Shown here: positions 1 to 13,660 of the stretch, piece after piece
Numbering within the stretch: position 1 is the first letter of the stretch
Layout: the number at the start of each line of letters is the position of its first letter
Source: Lingula anatina
Taxonomy: Eukaryota; Brachiopoda; Lingulata; Lingulida; Lingulidae
Assembly: GCF_001039355.2 (NCBI RefSeq)
Contig: NW_019775561.1
Location: 59,450-123,449, forward strand
Reading direction: 5' to 3'
DNA: 64,000 nucleotides
Position numbers and translations under genes: made by a program
The notes under the pieces: model-generated
Databases searched by the model: none
What the model saw: only the letters and a program-made list of their open reading frames with translations
Told to the model about the DNA's origin: nothing

Positions 1-1030
1 CACATGACAGACTATAAATCTGATTATTAGAACACGTGAATAAGGGGGAAATGAAGATAATATAAAATTACTGGCCTGTGTATGATCCAAGAACTTGAAG
101 TTGAAGTCTCCCAAATAAAAGGAAACAGCCGTCGCCGAAACTTGATAACAAAACTGGTGGCTTGGAAAAACAGAATAATATCCGAAGAAAATACAGTCAC
201 CAAGTATCAAGAAACTGGCCGTCCCCAAATCTTGAAATCACAAAAGTTGATGGCTGGTAACCAATGTAAAATTAAAATAAAGAAACGCAAGAAATTATAA
301 TACTGTGAAGCTGCTGAAATTGCGTGTACATATCATCGCAGCTAAAAGGCTGAATGACTTCTCGCTGATGCAGCTCGCAAGAAGTAGTTTCCTAAAACTC
401 ATATAAAATTAACTGTGTGCCTAGATACACAGCAGCTAAGACAATTTGACCCTGGACATCTGTTATCACCTTGCCTTGGTCAACTACTTAAGATCAAAAT
501 GTGCAGACACAAGACCTAAACCCAGACTACTTCCTATAAACAAAGCGTAGATGGATTACCAACAAAGCTATTACCACCACTAAAAACAAACCATTTCCTA
601 CATAAATACAATTAATTATCTTAATTGTAGTTTTTGATCACTTGTTTATCACATAATAACTGAGTTTTGGACATGGTCCAAGCATGAGTAATTCAAATGA
701 TATTTTAGATATCTTTAACAGAAAACAAGTCTCTCAGGGATAACCTAATAAGGAAATGTTTCATGGTGACTTGCAACATGAGAATGGAAAATATTTTGCG
801 ATCACGCAAATGCAATGAAAAGAAAACAAGTAAATGCATGATCAGTGCCAGAAATAGAGTTTAAATATTTGTGAAGTTGTATGAAAATAGAGTCGTTGAA
901 CAAACGCTTGAAAGCTCCAGATTGTTGTTGTTATTATTCTTCACTATAACACCTTTAAAAAAATAAGAAATCATTTTCCTTTGCAACAATGTTTGATAAC
1001 TATACAAATAAGAAGTAATACAATAAATAG
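1..1030. other. No gene seen; AT-rich non-coding DNA
   Basis: I find no splice-bounded exon, long reading frame or recognisable repeat here. The one 72-codon frame near the start is lysine-rich, low in complexity and lacks family features. Confidence 0.5.
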
Positions 1031-1363
1031 ATTAAAGGGATAACAACTCTCCAATATTTCACAGTATATACGTTGTGAACCACTCATGGAAATATAATAT
1101 ATTCTATTTTACCACAAAAATGGCAGTTGAAGCAATTAATTTGCCAGCTGTGCTTGTCATCATATGTGACCTTCATAGATGGCTATACTCTGTAATAATC
1201 ATTTAAGAGATAATTGCAAAAAAAAAAAAAACAAACAAAAAAACAAGGACTAACTTTGAATGTAGAAATGAATTCGTTAACCATTGATAAGTATGGGAAA
1301 ATTGCTGTTTACCTAAGGAAAATTCATATTTTGGCCAAAATGAACAGTTGTTATTCCTTTAAT
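1031..1363. mobile_element. MITE, family A copy 1 (about 330 bp)
   Basis: The stretch begins with ATTAAAGGGATAACAACT and ends with the reverse complement of a near-identical sequence, so it has terminal inverted repeats of about 18-20 bp. A diverged copy in the same orientation lies at 55412-55735, sharing the AT-rich interior, an A-rich run and a common 'taactttgaatg' block. It has no coding capacity. It is a non-autonomous DNA transposon; the superfamily is not clear. Confidence 0.6.
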
Positions 1364-2039
1364 AATAAAGTTTTAAAAAGAAATTAAAATGCGTTTCTGA
1401 AATCGGAAGAAAATGTTTAAGAAGGGTTCACTTCCCTGAAAATGTAAGAGTCTGCTGTTGCTATGTTAAGATGTAAAATTGTTTTTGACGGTAGTTTTTT
1501 TACGTTCCTCCCCCGAAAGTCCCTTTATACCGAATTTTACATGTACATATGAAAAATCAATACCTATACTTGTATTAAATCGCCTGTGAAACCAGTGTGA
1601 ATTACAGCTATGGCCAGACATAAAGCTACTAATCTCCGCGAGCCCTAGAGGTACATTTCATTCTTCAACATAATTTCTCATTTGTTATTATGTATTTGAT
1701 AAACCATTCTTACCAGTAAAATTCATATTGCTGTCGTGTGGTATATTAGAGTAAATTGCAATGAGAATTAAACGTTGACTTATTGATTTCAACACTTAAT
1801 TACGGATTACTCTTATATAAAACACGATATATATACACGTATGCATCAATACACAGTCACATTCAGCACAGCATAATTCTTGTTGTCCCAGCTCTTGTTG
1901 TCACAGCTAACGCAATTAGGAACCAGACGACTCACAACATGATGTTGTATCACCTTTTTTTTTTATACGTTGGGCGTGGGCCAACAACGTGTGTTAAGAT
2001 ATATCATGGTATATTACAACTATTAAGGTTTAGGCCTAC
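1364..2039. other. No gene seen
   Basis: AT-rich intergenic DNA. No exon-like segment or repeat was recognised. Confidence 0.4.
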
Positions 2040-2268
2040 CAGGGGCGGATCCAGAATTATTTGCAGGGGGGGGGTCTGCGGAAGAGAAGCCGACCCTCAA
2101 CCCCCTCCCTGGCGTGGGCATCAGGGCCTGCTGAAGGGTCCCGAAATTTTTGGAATTTTAGAGCGCGATTGAGGTCATTTGCCAATTATGTTTCATTTAT
2201 GTGTTTTTTTTTCAGAAATCGAAGGAGGGGGCTTCAGGCCCCCCTGACACCCTTAAACCTGCCACTGG
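2040..2268. mobile_element. G-rich/C-rich MITE-like repeat, copy 1
   Basis: The sequence opens with CAGGGGCGGATCCAGAATT and closes with a C-rich segment ending CCTGCCACTG, which gives imperfect terminal inverted repeats of the form CAGnGGCGGAT. A second copy is at 52141-52405. Both carry a G-run near one end and a C-run near the other. Reading frames crossing it are by-products of the base composition. Confidence 0.6.
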
Positions 2269-2433
2269 CTTCATCTCTGAGTCAATAACATTGACATTGT
2301 GCTAGAAACGCGATTGGAATTAGGTTTGCTTTAGGTTACAAGGAAAAATTCTTAGGTCGGGTCTTAGTGATGAGGTTAAGAAATGTGGGTATTGGATCCG
2401 TATGATGAACGCCCTTGACAACAGATAGAGCCA

Positions 2434-2473
<40 letters not shown>

Positions 2474-2944
2474 AATTCAGATATTTTTTGTCAATTAGAA
2501 TTTTAAACTTATACATTTACCATATACAGTTCAACGTAATTGATCGGCAGTGAAGGCATCAGGCGTATGTTAATATACTCCCAAACCCAAAAATATGTCG
2601 CCCCTAACACAATGCGTACAGTAATACAGAAAACCATATCATATACCAGTGTTCTTTATTTCACTTCTAACGGGATAAACAATGTGCAGCAAACATTCCA
2701 TACACCATTGTGTGTCAACAATGGGAACCAATTTTGAATTTATTTATTTGCTTTTATTCATTATCGATTCAGCTATGGGAAGCGTGCACATATTGACAAA
2801 CTGGGCTACAAAAGTACATTTGATTATGTGGCTTTCTCAATAGCTTGCTTTTTACACTGTCTCTGGATCTATTGACCTCTCTGGATCTATAAGACAGGGA
2901 CCCAGGATTACTCCTCTCCCCGCCTCTCTAACACAGCGCATGCC

Positions 2945-2985
<41 letters not shown>

Positions 2986-4022
2986 ACGCGTACGTCATGA
3001 CCAAAGCATTGCTTCCACCCACCCACAAATATGCTTCGATGAGGCCAGCATTAGCTGTTATAATTTTACGTTAAGTTTTATACAGGTCATGTTTTGATTC
3101 ACAGTTGTAATTTCTATTAATGTATTATTTGTCAACCAACATTTTTAGTCACTGAGTATATTGCTGAGTTGTAAGATTGTGTTTTAGGCCTCATGCCATG
3201 GGCCTTCAACCGACATTGGGCCAAATAAAGTTCATGCCACAGATAGCGGTTACTACACGGAATAATAAAATTTTGTCAGATTATGATGACTTGTGTTTGT
3301 GATAAGATCGAAATTGTATTTTTTTATTCAGTTATTTATCTATGTATTTTTACTTCTCCTGGCACAGAATATATTTCACTGAAAAAATCATCATTTATGT
3401 TAAAAACACCCTTTTTAGTCAATTCGTATCTATTAATTTTCCACTTGCTTATTATTAATCTTTATTTTTAACAATCTGTCCCAATTCCAAAGCTGTTTTT
3501 ACCCGACTGCTGCTAATTCATCGCGAAAAATGATAAATTGGTGTATTTTCACACACTTAGCATCATAACAAATCGATAAGGAACAACAACAACAATTTAC
3601 ATTATGAAAGTTTATGTCTATTTGTAACAGAGTACAATACACCCATTCCCGTCACAGAGCACTTAGCTAATATAGAGCCTAGCTACCGCACACCAAGTTT
3701 AAATTATATTGTTGGATGTAAATAAAATTGAAAATTGGATAATTATGATGACAACATTAACGACAACAATAAAACACTTATAATATTTATAATTGCGTGA
3801 ATGGTTATGTGAATATAACATTTCTTTCATCTTACACCTTGGTTTCTCATTATATATGTTTATAACATGTCGATATGGGCATGATTCTTAACCCTATCCA
3901 AGCCATAAGCTGGTACAGTACGCTTTTAACGTAAACTGCAAAACACAACTGTTTGACGAGCAAATGTATAATTGGCGAGAAGACAAAGTTTTCACTTAAT
4001 TGTACAGATGGTTTCTAGAGTA
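2269..4022. repeat. Non-coding stretch with (TTA)n and (CA)n microsatellites
   Basis: A (TTA)n tract lies at 2434-2471 and a (CA)n tract at about 2946-2981. The remainder is AT-rich and shows no exon. Confidence 0.7.
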
Positions 4023-5398
4023 TTACTCTGTTGTAGCTTTGCTTGCTTTGTTTTCATCAGCTTGTTTGTTATGGCAAAACACTACCTTGATTTTATTTAT
4101 TTCTCTTTCTAATTCCTCGGGATTATCATCCGAAGCCGTCCGTTTACGAGTTCGTTTTTCTTTGCTATGTTTATCTCCCTTGTTCTTAACCATCCCTCCT
4201 TTGCTGTGTTGCGCGATTTTATCAATCAAATAAACCCGTTCTGTTTGGTTGTACTTCTGTTCCCAAAACACCAGGCGGCAATCTGTCGTGGTGCCCTTTA
4301 TAGAAATATGGCAAAGTCGTTTACTAGTTTTTTTGTATCCGCTTCCCAAAACCGATTCATCTGAGTCATAATCTTCAGTGTCTTTGATCTCCCAACTTGA
4401 ACTATCAGTCAGACGATTTGTATTGCCATCTTTGTCTTCATAACTGTGATCTCCGTTGGATAAAGCCACCAGACAGTTAAATATGTGACCTCGCACCACG
4501 TCATGGTATTCTCTGCAATTTCTTTCAAAGCTTCCCCATGATTTAAAAAAGATTTTAGCAAACTTTTCTACTTGGGGCTTGACAGAATGTAACAAAAATA
4601 CAACCAATGGTACAGGCGGTGGTGCTGTGTCCGCCGAAAGTAGTAAAAAAGAGACATTCTTTGCCAGCATGAAGAAGTTGTGGTTTTCTTTGGCTATATG
4701 GAATCTCAGAAACAAGTTAAGGGAAATGATATGGCTTCCTGTTTAACAATGCATGAAGAGATGCAATGTTAAATTTATTTTGGTTCTTGTGTGGTCATTT
4801 TAGCTCCAAGGGGTCATCTCTGCGATACAGATGTGCCGCTATGTATTGATAGATTCTACATTTAAATTATGCTACAGGGGACTTTATTCCTTAATTAACT
4901 TTTCAAATTTCGGGTAACGATCTGTAACACAGAGGCAATTAATGAGTGGTTAAAACATTTGACTCATTTTCAACATACCTTGTATGGTTTATTACGTAAA
5001 CAACTAAGTAAAGGATACAGTCGAAGGTCGATTACATCGTCATTTTCCAATTCTAGCTTGTTTATCAGTTCCTCCCATTCTCGTTCCAGTACCAGATTGA
5101 TGTTGAAGTCATTTACACCATCCACCAGACACGCCTTATGCTGCTTTATATAGTCCCCAATTATGTTCTTTAGGTCGGGTAGAGATTTAATTCCAAAAGT
5201 TTGGATATGTAGCTCCTTCAAACCAAAATTGCTTCTGTCATCTTTACGGCGTTTACCTATCAGGTGGCCATAGTCTTTCTTCTTTAAAATGAATCTGGCA
5301 ACCCCTCCATTGCCACTTCCAGTCATGTTGCTGTCACAAACAGCATCCTTGTTTGGAGGTAGCACTGGGTAAAAAAGTTCTTTTTCGCAGTTTTCCAT
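4023..5398 (-). CDS. Unrecognised two-exon protein gene candidate
   Basis: Exon 1 starts with ATG at 5398 and reads about 140 codons to a strong donor (AAG|GTATGT) at 4979, in phase 0. It is rich in charged residues and contains predicted helices (for example DLKNIIGDYIKQH and WEELINKLELENDD). A second open frame reaches a stop at 4023 and runs about 200 codons. It includes EKFAKIFFKSWGSFERN, an acidic serine-rich stretch, CRLVFWEQKYNQTERVYLI and a basic tail (KHSKEKRTRKRTAS) that looks like a nuclear localisation signal. The acceptor for exon 2 is not certain: the AG that keeps phase 0 (GCAAAG near 4665) has a mediocre pyrimidine tract, and better AGs give the wrong phase. I recognise no family and see no transposon ends. 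It may be a lineage-restricted gene or an old transposon ORF. Confidence 0.5.
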
Positions 5399-7520
5399 AT
5401 AGCTTCTGATGGTAACGACGTCTACATCAGAACTGCTCTTACAGTAGCTGCATTGCCCAATTCATGCATGTTGAGAACAAGCTTGCCTTATGCTTTATAG
5501 GATCCTTATGTAAACAGTCACCCTTAGTGACCACACGATGTGCAAAAAGTGATATAAACGCTGGTGTAAGTATTTCGATTTGATGTTAAGTTCCCCCACT
5601 CACCTAAACCTCAGTAGCCAATATACCCTATACCATGAGTTATGAGGGTTGGAGTTTATTAAGTCAAAAGTTGGGAAAGGTGGGGAGGATATCATGATCG
5701 GTGCGTCATGATAGGTCTAAAATATCAACCAATCAGATTGTAATAAAGAGTATACCTATCTGAGACGGCTATGTAGAACCAATTTTAAGGCAGTGGGTCT
5801 CTATTGCAGTATACAGGGTTTCCCTCAATATCGTTTCAAACCATTTCCATTCCGCGATCGAGTGTAATTGCTGTTTATAGATATTGAAAATATACTAAAA
5901 ATTGAGAAATATTTAAGGCAGTTTACCACACTAAATGTGCCAGTTTTTCGTAAGTCGTCAGTAGCAATGAAGCTCTTTGTTTTCTTGAATAGAAGGCCAC
6001 TACTAACAAAAATAAGGCTAATTTGACCATGACATGTTATTAAACAAGGAAGTGTGGCGGGTTGTAAGCTTGCGAAGCAGAGACGGTAGGCACAGTTTTC
6101 CAAACCCTGAAAGTCGTGTTCGTCAAGTGAGTCTGTACGATAAATGAAGAGAATTATGCTTTGGTAAAATCTCAAAAGTGCGCAGGGTGATTTATAAGCG
6201 TGTAGCATCTACACTATAGCTAATAAGTCCCCGGTCACTTTAATAGCCCACGCTGTCTACATCTAACGCGCTAGTGCGCACGTCCCCGTCAGTGTTAATG
6301 ATAGGGGGATTACGATGGAGAGCGAAAGTTGCTCACAGCGGTAGGCACTGCCGCCGAAGTTAAACCGGTAATTAAGTCTTTAACTTGACTAAACATGTTT
6401 TGCTTTGTAACTTGCGTCCTTCGGTCTTGCTGTTGCGGAAGCGCCGGCGGGACATATCTCCACCTTGCCGATATTTATCCCGACTCTCGACTTTAAAAGT
6501 ATTATTGGTTTTGATTTTATCAAAGTCTTATTATATCAGAAACCTGCATATTTTCATACGTTGAGAGAATTATAGAAACTGTAGAAAAAGCTACTCGTAC
6601 ATCAGGGATAGAAAACAATACTATTATGCGCATAAATATTGATACATGACGCAAACGACATTTACTAATTTCGGTACTATCAATTTTAATTAAAATTAAA
6701 TTTAATTTAAATTAAAATTCGTCTGAACGTGCATATTACCATACATCGTGTTTAAAGGGTTCTCAACACTTTACATCCTAATACAGTTTGCCAATTCTCA
6801 TGTTTGCTGGTTTATTTTGATTTCAGAGAAAGCGAGAGAAGACCCTCTACTACGGCCGTTAATTAATTATGAGTATTTTTCTTCAGTGCAAGAGACTGTA
6901 ATGAAATATCAATCTGTAACTCTGGTATAGGGTGGCCTTGCGTGTGTAATGATATACAAGTTGGGGCAGGGGTACAGTTTTATAGTACAATAAGTCATTT
7001 TATACATCTAATTGATCGCATCGTCGGGTCATTGTTTACAATAGCGCTTTGTCGCTGTGCATGCATACCTTTTTGCATTTGAGTTAGACTCAGTCAGTAA
7101 CAGCTGGTAATTTTGTCTTTTTTTGCGTTTCATTGACAATATTTTGGCCACCTAAGTAGGGAAATGTGGCTCTTTGTTCCTTTGAACACGCAAAAGTCTT
7201 CACCAGGAAGCATATAACACTTACGTCAACATACTTGCTTTGTAATAACCACCAAGGGGAAGAAACAAAAGCCTCACAAGGTGTCGTTCTTCACACTGTA
7301 AAAGGTGTCAATTTCATGCTTCTATTTTTTGCCCATGAATCATTATGACAAAATTGTAGGGTTGCGCAGCCTGGGATGAGTGATACTTGACTGACCTTTG
7401 TTTACATCTGGAGATTCTCTTTATAATTCGATCAGCGTGCATAAATTGTGATATTTTCCATCTGGAAAAATACGTGATAATGTAACGATTCTTATTTTAC
7501 GGATACATAATTACAAAAAT
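5399..7520. other. No gene seen
   Basis: Intergenic DNA. Short open frames (for example 5825-6208 minus) have no family features and no convincing splice sites. An AT-only stretch sits at about 6685-6718. Confidence 0.4.
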
Positions 7521-7523
7521 TAA

Positions 7524-8512
7524 TTCCTGATATAATACCCCCTATTTCAGCGCCTATTCCTGGCTGCGTTAATTATGGGGGGTTGGAAAGTAATCCGTTA
7601 GGACGCGGGAGTGATGATTGCTACTCTTACCAACGGTACATCACCGATCAACTAAACTCAGCCACCTGAAGCAGAATCACCAACAAAAGACAAATTGGAC
7701 TACATCTGCCCTCTTGTTGAAACATCTTATGTAAAAATGGCGATGACGGTCAAAACATACGTGCTTCGTGGTTTATTAAATGTTCATCGTATTTTTTCGT
7801 TCATTATTCTTATGAGTTAAGCAGCTTCACCTCCGTGACACCCTTTTTATTTATTTTAACCATTGTTAGATTAACCATGGGTTTCACTCCATATACGATC
7901 GAGCAAGTGATCATGCGGAGAGTGTAGCATGCTATAGTAAACTACCCAACATACATTTGTATATACCCAACACCTCTAGGGTTTCACGATCGAGCAAGTG
8001 ATCATGAGGAGAGAGTGTAGCAGAGAACTTCATTAATGGTCGCCATAATTGGTGGTTGCCTTGGGAAAATGAGTTACATGATTACATAATACAGATACAT
8101 GATAACATAAGATTAATACTAAAACTTTCCCTGATACAAAATCCCCTATTTCAGCGCTTATTCCTGACTGCGTTAATTACGGGGGATTAGAAAGTAATCT
8201 GTGAGGACGCAGGAGCGATGATTGCTACTCTTACCAACGGTAAATCACCGATTTACTTGACTCCGCTACTTCTAGCAAAATCACCACCAAACGACAAATT
8301 AGACTACGTTCGTCCTCTTATTAAAACAAAAAATGTAAAAATGTGATGTCGGTCAAAGAAGAGGCCTAGGCTACGTGCTTCATGGTTTATTAGATATTCA
8401 TCATATTTTTTTAGTTCATTATTATAGCTTCACCTCGCGAGACCCTTTTTATATATTTAAAACACAGCACTCCACGGGTTTCGCGATCATGAAGAAAGGG
8501 AGTGTAGCAAAG
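7524..8512. repeat. Diverged direct duplication, two copies of about 390 bp
   Basis: Copy 1 (about 7524-7928) and copy 2 (about 8131-8512) run in the same order. Shared blocks include CCCCTATTTCAGCGC, ACTCTTACCAACGGTA and a 'gtttat..ttcatcatatttttt' stretch. A short third remnant (about 7975-8022) repeats the 'cgatcgagcaagtgatcatg' block. None is coding. The unit is probably an unclassified interspersed repeat. Confidence 0.7.
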
Positions 8513-9509
8513 TAAAAGAGTGTAATAATTTGTGGTTGCATTGTAGGCCTAACCTTGTTCATTTTAGTCGACAGACTAAGGTAGAAGAAAGAACAGATCA
8601 TTATCGCCTCTCTTTACTTAGGAACAAAAACGTTAGCTAGTAGCAGCATTTATAAGTTCTTTTATTTAGAAACTTTCCGATCCTTTGTCTGGGACTGCCG
8701 TTCAACGCCGTATAAATGACGTCCGAGAAACGGCGATAACGACAGAGACGTCCTCGAACATTTTTGGACTCAGTGAAAATAAAAAAATCCGTTATGAAAG
8801 TAGCCTTTTAATGTCCTGGCAAATAACTTTGCGATGGCTCAGAGAGTTCTAGAATGAATGACAAGAAACGACATTGGGGTTAATAATAGACTAAAAACTA
8901 TCAGAGTGTAGGCCTGTCTTATTTAATTTCTAAGGCCATCTTGTGATACGAGTCATGCTACACTTCAATAGAGGGGGTATCAGGTAGCAGTGGATGATCT
9001 TATACAGGGATACCATCGATAGTATATTAATAGAAAATCGCGATCCTCTAATGTTGTTTTAATTCATTAAATATAAACGGTCTTTTCTCGTGCAAAGGGT
9101 CCGGTATAGTTGTATTGGCCTATCAGTTGGAAACCTGTGGTTCGTCTACAATTGCAAATGGCGGAGGTGCCGTCGTAAAATTAGCTGGATACGTGCACGT
9201 GAGAAAATTATTCATTTAATTTAGTTTTCAAGCTTCAGCTTAATCTGGTAAAATGCGAGACGAAAAAATCATAGATAGAGCCTTATGACCCACTGTAGAA
9301 TGATGCCGAATAATACATCAACGACGTAGTTTATCGGCAGATAAACCTTTTTCCATTCTCGGCTGACTGAGGAAAGGTTTGAGAGAGCAGTTAAAGAAGA
9401 GGCGGGCGAACCAATAGTGAGTAGGAAGTGTGCTGCAATCAAGACGAACAATACCGATCATAAGTGGACAGCTAATAACCCCTAATTAACCCCGGGTTAC
9501 GCGCTGCTG
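8513..9509. other. No gene seen
   Basis: Intergenic DNA with no recognised repeat or exon. Confidence 0.4.
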
Positions 9510-9664
9510 TGTTGACTCCTTGCTGCGGAGCGGTAGCGGCCTCCTACTGCTGTGAGTAATCACGCATTGTCTTCTAACTTGCGGCTTAGTTGACCCCTTG
9601 CTGGGAAGGGGTAGCGGCCTCATACTGCTGTGCGTAATCACACATTGTCTTCTAACTTGCGGCT
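9510..9664. repeat. Tandem duplication, 2 x about 77 bp
   Basis: Two adjacent units (9510-9587 and 9588-9664) share TAGCGGCCTC, ACTGCTGTG and CATTGTCTTCTAACTTGCGG with few differences. The unit is noticeably GC-richer than its surroundings. Confidence 0.8.
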
Positions 9665-10139
9665 ACACGTCGGTTGCATTGTATTAATAAAGTAATACCT
9701 ATTCATAAGGAAGGAGGCGGATGGTAATCTTACGAGAATTAAATCAGTTATCGATCTTACGCGTACCAGTAGTTTTGTTTTTTAATAGCTAAACGGTAAA
9801 TGTATGAGGTTTGGGGCAGAGGCTAACCCCACTTGGGTGGGATCTAGGCATTCCCTATACTGTAAAAACACAGCTGCTATCGATTATATCGACTGAAAAA
9901 TGTTGGCATGTATTTAAGAGCAAGCTCAAGCTTTTGGACCATTTTGCTCATATTATTTATATGATTGACATTTAAGGTACGAAAATACTTGCAAAGACAT
10001 CCCGATTTGCGACAGCACACTTATGGCAAACCGTCGCTCGTTTCCTGAAAAAATGGCTGGACGAAATGTTAGGTGAGTCTTATTAAAGAAATTTTATTGT
10101 AATTTACTATTTTTTATTGTTATTAGGCCTACTACTCTG

Positions 10140-10818
10140 GGGCCGGTTTCACAAAGCAGTAGTTAGTTAGAACAACTAACTACTGAACTAACTCGCTAAC
10201 GAGCAAACTTAGCGATTTTCGAGGGGTGTTTCACGAAGCAGTAGTTAACTTATCGCTAAGTTCAGTCGTAAAGTTCGGTCGTTAGTTCTCTCGTTACTCA
10301 CCTTAGTCTCGAAACCGTCTGCCGGAAGTGGAACTCTTGCGTAAAAGTGTCACGAAAGCACTAACTCTCCAATTTTTGGTGGCTGGAAATGCATAAGAAC
10401 GTCTGCTTTGAGGTCGTCGTAAAGGATCTCCACCACCTTTTTGCCGCTCTTTTTGTCACAGCTAGGCGCAACCTCTCGTAAATTGCATCATCGTATGTAT
10501 ATTATAATAGATTCTGCCTTTCATGAAAACGTCGTAGTCTACGTTGCCGTCTGGCGGTACGGATAGAAAGAAAGGTAGCCGCCATATTGGATAGAAAGAC
10601 AAACGACAGACAACGGTAACTAAGCAACCTTTTTATTTCACTCATTACGCATGCGTACTCTAGAGTTAGCGACTGGTCTGACCAGTCGTTAAATATCCAT
10701 GGTAACAACGAGACAATAACGAGCGAGAGAACTAGCGACTGCTTCGTGAAACGGCACTATAACTAGCGAGAGGCTAACTAGCGATCGTTAACTAACTACT
10801 GCTTTGTGAAACCGGCCC
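10140..10818. mobile_element. PIF/Harbinger-derived non-autonomous transposon, copy 1
   Basis: Perfect terminal inverted repeats of at least 30 bp begin GGGCCGGTTTCACAAAGC. The element is flanked by a 3-bp direct repeat CTG (10137-10139 and 10819-10821), which fits the CWG target preference described for PIF-Harbinger. On the minus strand the interior still encodes an arginine-rich start (ARRQRRLRRFHERQNLL) followed, after a break, by DDAIYERLRLAVTKRAA. This resembles the N-terminus of Harbinger nucleases (arginine-rich stretch, then a Y/D-rich F/Y-ERYRLS-type segment). The catalytic core is missing, so this is an internally deleted derivative. A second copy lies at 22476-23086 in reverse orientation. 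Confidence 0.8.
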
Positions 10819-10821
10819 CTG

Positions 10822-11557
10822 AACCTTTTATTTTTGCTAGTCATGTGATCATCCATACATGGACCACTATATATATTTTTCCAAATCTTTTTCATCCATT
10901 TTTTTTCATCCATTTTTCTGACTGATAAATGAAAATATGGTTAAAATCGTGTTTTAATAACGTTTGAGTATCAGCTTGATGTCCTTTATCTGAATTCGCC
11001 AATGAAGCAAGCAAAAATACTTTGCGGATTCATAAGTCACACGACAACCATTTAAATAGAAATTTTGGTTCTATTCTTCATATTTTCCAAATTATCATGT
11101 ATAATACCCCCATCACACTAGTGGTGGAATGAGCAAAAATGCCGTTGGAAAGACAATTCTTTGTGCGTTCTTGGATATTCGAAGAAACTCAGAGATCAAA
11201 AGGAGGATCACGGTGTAAAAGAAAGGAATAAAATCAGGAGTTTGCTTACATGATGACATAACAAGAAAAAACCTGTCATTAATAAATAAGTTGCGACAAC
11301 ACGAAAAAGTAGAAAGCACTTGGTACTTCAATTGCGGCATATAGGCCTACTGTCAGTTGAAAAGCGGAAAGAGAATAAAATGTGGCATAAATGATGATCT
11401 GTGTGAAATGTTGAAATGATTCAAATTTATACAACATTGGTCAAAAAGGTTGTCCCACCCCCATTTCCATGTACTTTTATTTACAAATGATCACCTTACA
11501 GGTGTAAATTGTTATAAACGGTGCTTTTTATTCTAGATACCATGTCTAGCATGAGTA
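10822..11557. other. No gene seen
   Basis: AT-rich DNA between two mobile elements. No exon-like segment was recognised. Confidence 0.4.
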
Positions 11558-13660
11558 ATGGTTCAAAAAATACAAAATAGTGGTGTGAATATGCACATTT
11601 TATACCATTTAGTCAAATTTATAACAGGTACCCCCTCAAATCCAATGTTTCACTGTGATTTCCACAGATGTAACGAAATGTCTATTAAATTGAAAAGACG
11701 CCATCAAATGTCACCAAATTTACACACAATTAGCATTAGGATGTGGTCGTTAAAGGTCACGTATCCATATAATTCTATCCTATCTTTTCAATACGAAATT
11801 CACAATGAACATGTAGATGCAGATGGAAATTATATTACTTTAGACATCAGTATACAGGGTATCAGGATGACTTTAGAAGCTCTTTACGGACCAAATAATG
11901 ACACCCCCTCCTTTTTTGAAAACATATCACGAAAAATAAGTATGATTAGAAATTTATCGATAATTATGGCAGGAAACGGAAATTATGCAAAAGATACAAA
12001 TAATTATAAAAATAAGAAAAATGAAAAGTCAAATAGGCAATTTCGTCCTTAGCTAATGAATTCGGTTTGATAGATGTGTGGAGAGAACAACACCCTGACG
12101 AAAGGAAATATACATGGCACGGACTGTTAAGAAAGCAAAGCCGCTTAGATTATTTCATCCTTTCATCAGATTTACAACAGTACGCGTACAATTCAGACAT
12201 TGACTTTGCCTGTCGATCCGATCATTCACCTGTCTCAGTTGAGCTAAAGTGTATTAATCAGGTTAGGGGAAGAAGAACTTGGAAATTTAATAATAGCCAT
12301 CTTGGAGACCCCGAATATGTATCCCTGGTTAAAAAAAACAATATAAGAACTGCTAGACGAGTATAAAGTAGATGTTGAAAGTGATAACCCAGACGCAATA
12401 TACAGCATAGACGATCATTTACTACGGGAAATTCTCAAGGTAAACATTTGGGGGAAAACGATACAATTCAGCTCATATAAAAAAAGAACAAGAGAAAAAG
12501 AAGAGAAGACCGAACCTCGAAAAAAACTGAAGTTCCTGATTGACTCGCCAAAGACAAATCTTACTAGTCAAGAAATATTCCAAGCCGAAATGAAGTTAAA
12601 AGAACTAAGAGAAAATAAAATAAAAAGGATAATAATGATAACTAAAGCAAATTGGCGGGTGGAGGGCGAAAAAAGCACAAAATACTTTTGTAACTTGGAG
12701 AAAAAGAAACTACACTGAAAAAAATATCACAAAACTAATAACCTCCGATGGGATAGAATTACACACGATTGAAGAAATATTGAATGAACAGAGAGTTTTT
12801 ATAAGGATCTATACTCTTCAAAAGGAACAAATCAAAATGAAAAACACATAAATACATTTTTGATAAGGATATTCCATACCTTAACAACCTACCAAACAAG
12901 TAGGAGGAATTTAATACTAAAATCACTCAGGTAGAGTGCCTGTCTGCTTTAAAGAATAATGTCAAATCTCCAGGAAAAGATGGATTTACAGTTGATTTTT
13001 ACAATTTTTTTGGGCTGATATCAGACATTACCTTCTACGCTCCTTTAATTATTCTTTTCAAATACAGACTATGTCAGTAAGTCAAAAACAAGGGCTTATA
13101 ACACGTCTACCAAAAGAAGGAAAATCCAAAAACTACATAAAAAAACGGGAGACCCATATCAATTTTAAATGTGGACTATAAACTAGTGTCTTCCTGTATA
13201 GCGAACAAAATAAAACCAAAACTCAAGCACATTATAAGTGACACTCAGTCAGGTTTTGTGAAGGGGAGATACATTGGTGAGTGTACGCGCCTTGTGTTTG
13301 ATATAATAGATAAAACAGAAAACGACAACAAACCTGGTATCCTGCTACTACTAGACATGGAAAAAGCTTTTGATTCATTGAAGTGGAGTTTTATAGAGAA
13401 AAGTTTGATCTTTTTCAATTTTGGAAAGAATATCGTAAGGTGGTTTAAAACCCTTTACCTTGGAATCAGTAGCACGGTACAAAATAAAGGTCATCTCTCC
13501 GATTTCTTTAGTATTGAAAGAGGTGTTCGACAGGGCGATCTGCTATCGCCATATCTATTCATTTTAGCTCTAGAATTATTCAGCGCAGCTTTAAAGTATG
13601 ATAGGGACATAAAAGGCATAATTATAAATGATGTTGAATACTTAGTTTGCCACTACTATG
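11558..13660 (+). mobile_element. Tx1/L1-type LINE, truncated and frameshifted
   Basis: Pieces of one ORF2-like polyprotein appear in order over several frames. The apurinic-type endonuclease includes GNYITLDISIQG, LEALYGPNNDTP, then IDVWREQHPDERKYTW, RLDYFILSSDL and SDHSPVSVELK. A linker follows with a WRVEGEKSTKYFCNLEK block. The reverse transcriptase contains SGFVKGRYIGE, LLLLDMEKAFDS (motif A) and ERGVRQGDLLSPYLFILALE (motif B). The sequence stops just before the YADD box, at about 13655, so the 3' half is gone. The endonuclease GDWN position reads as AGNGN, and many stops and frameshifts show that it is dead. The GRYIGE and NFG segments are typical of Tx1/L1-group elements. Confidence 0.88.
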
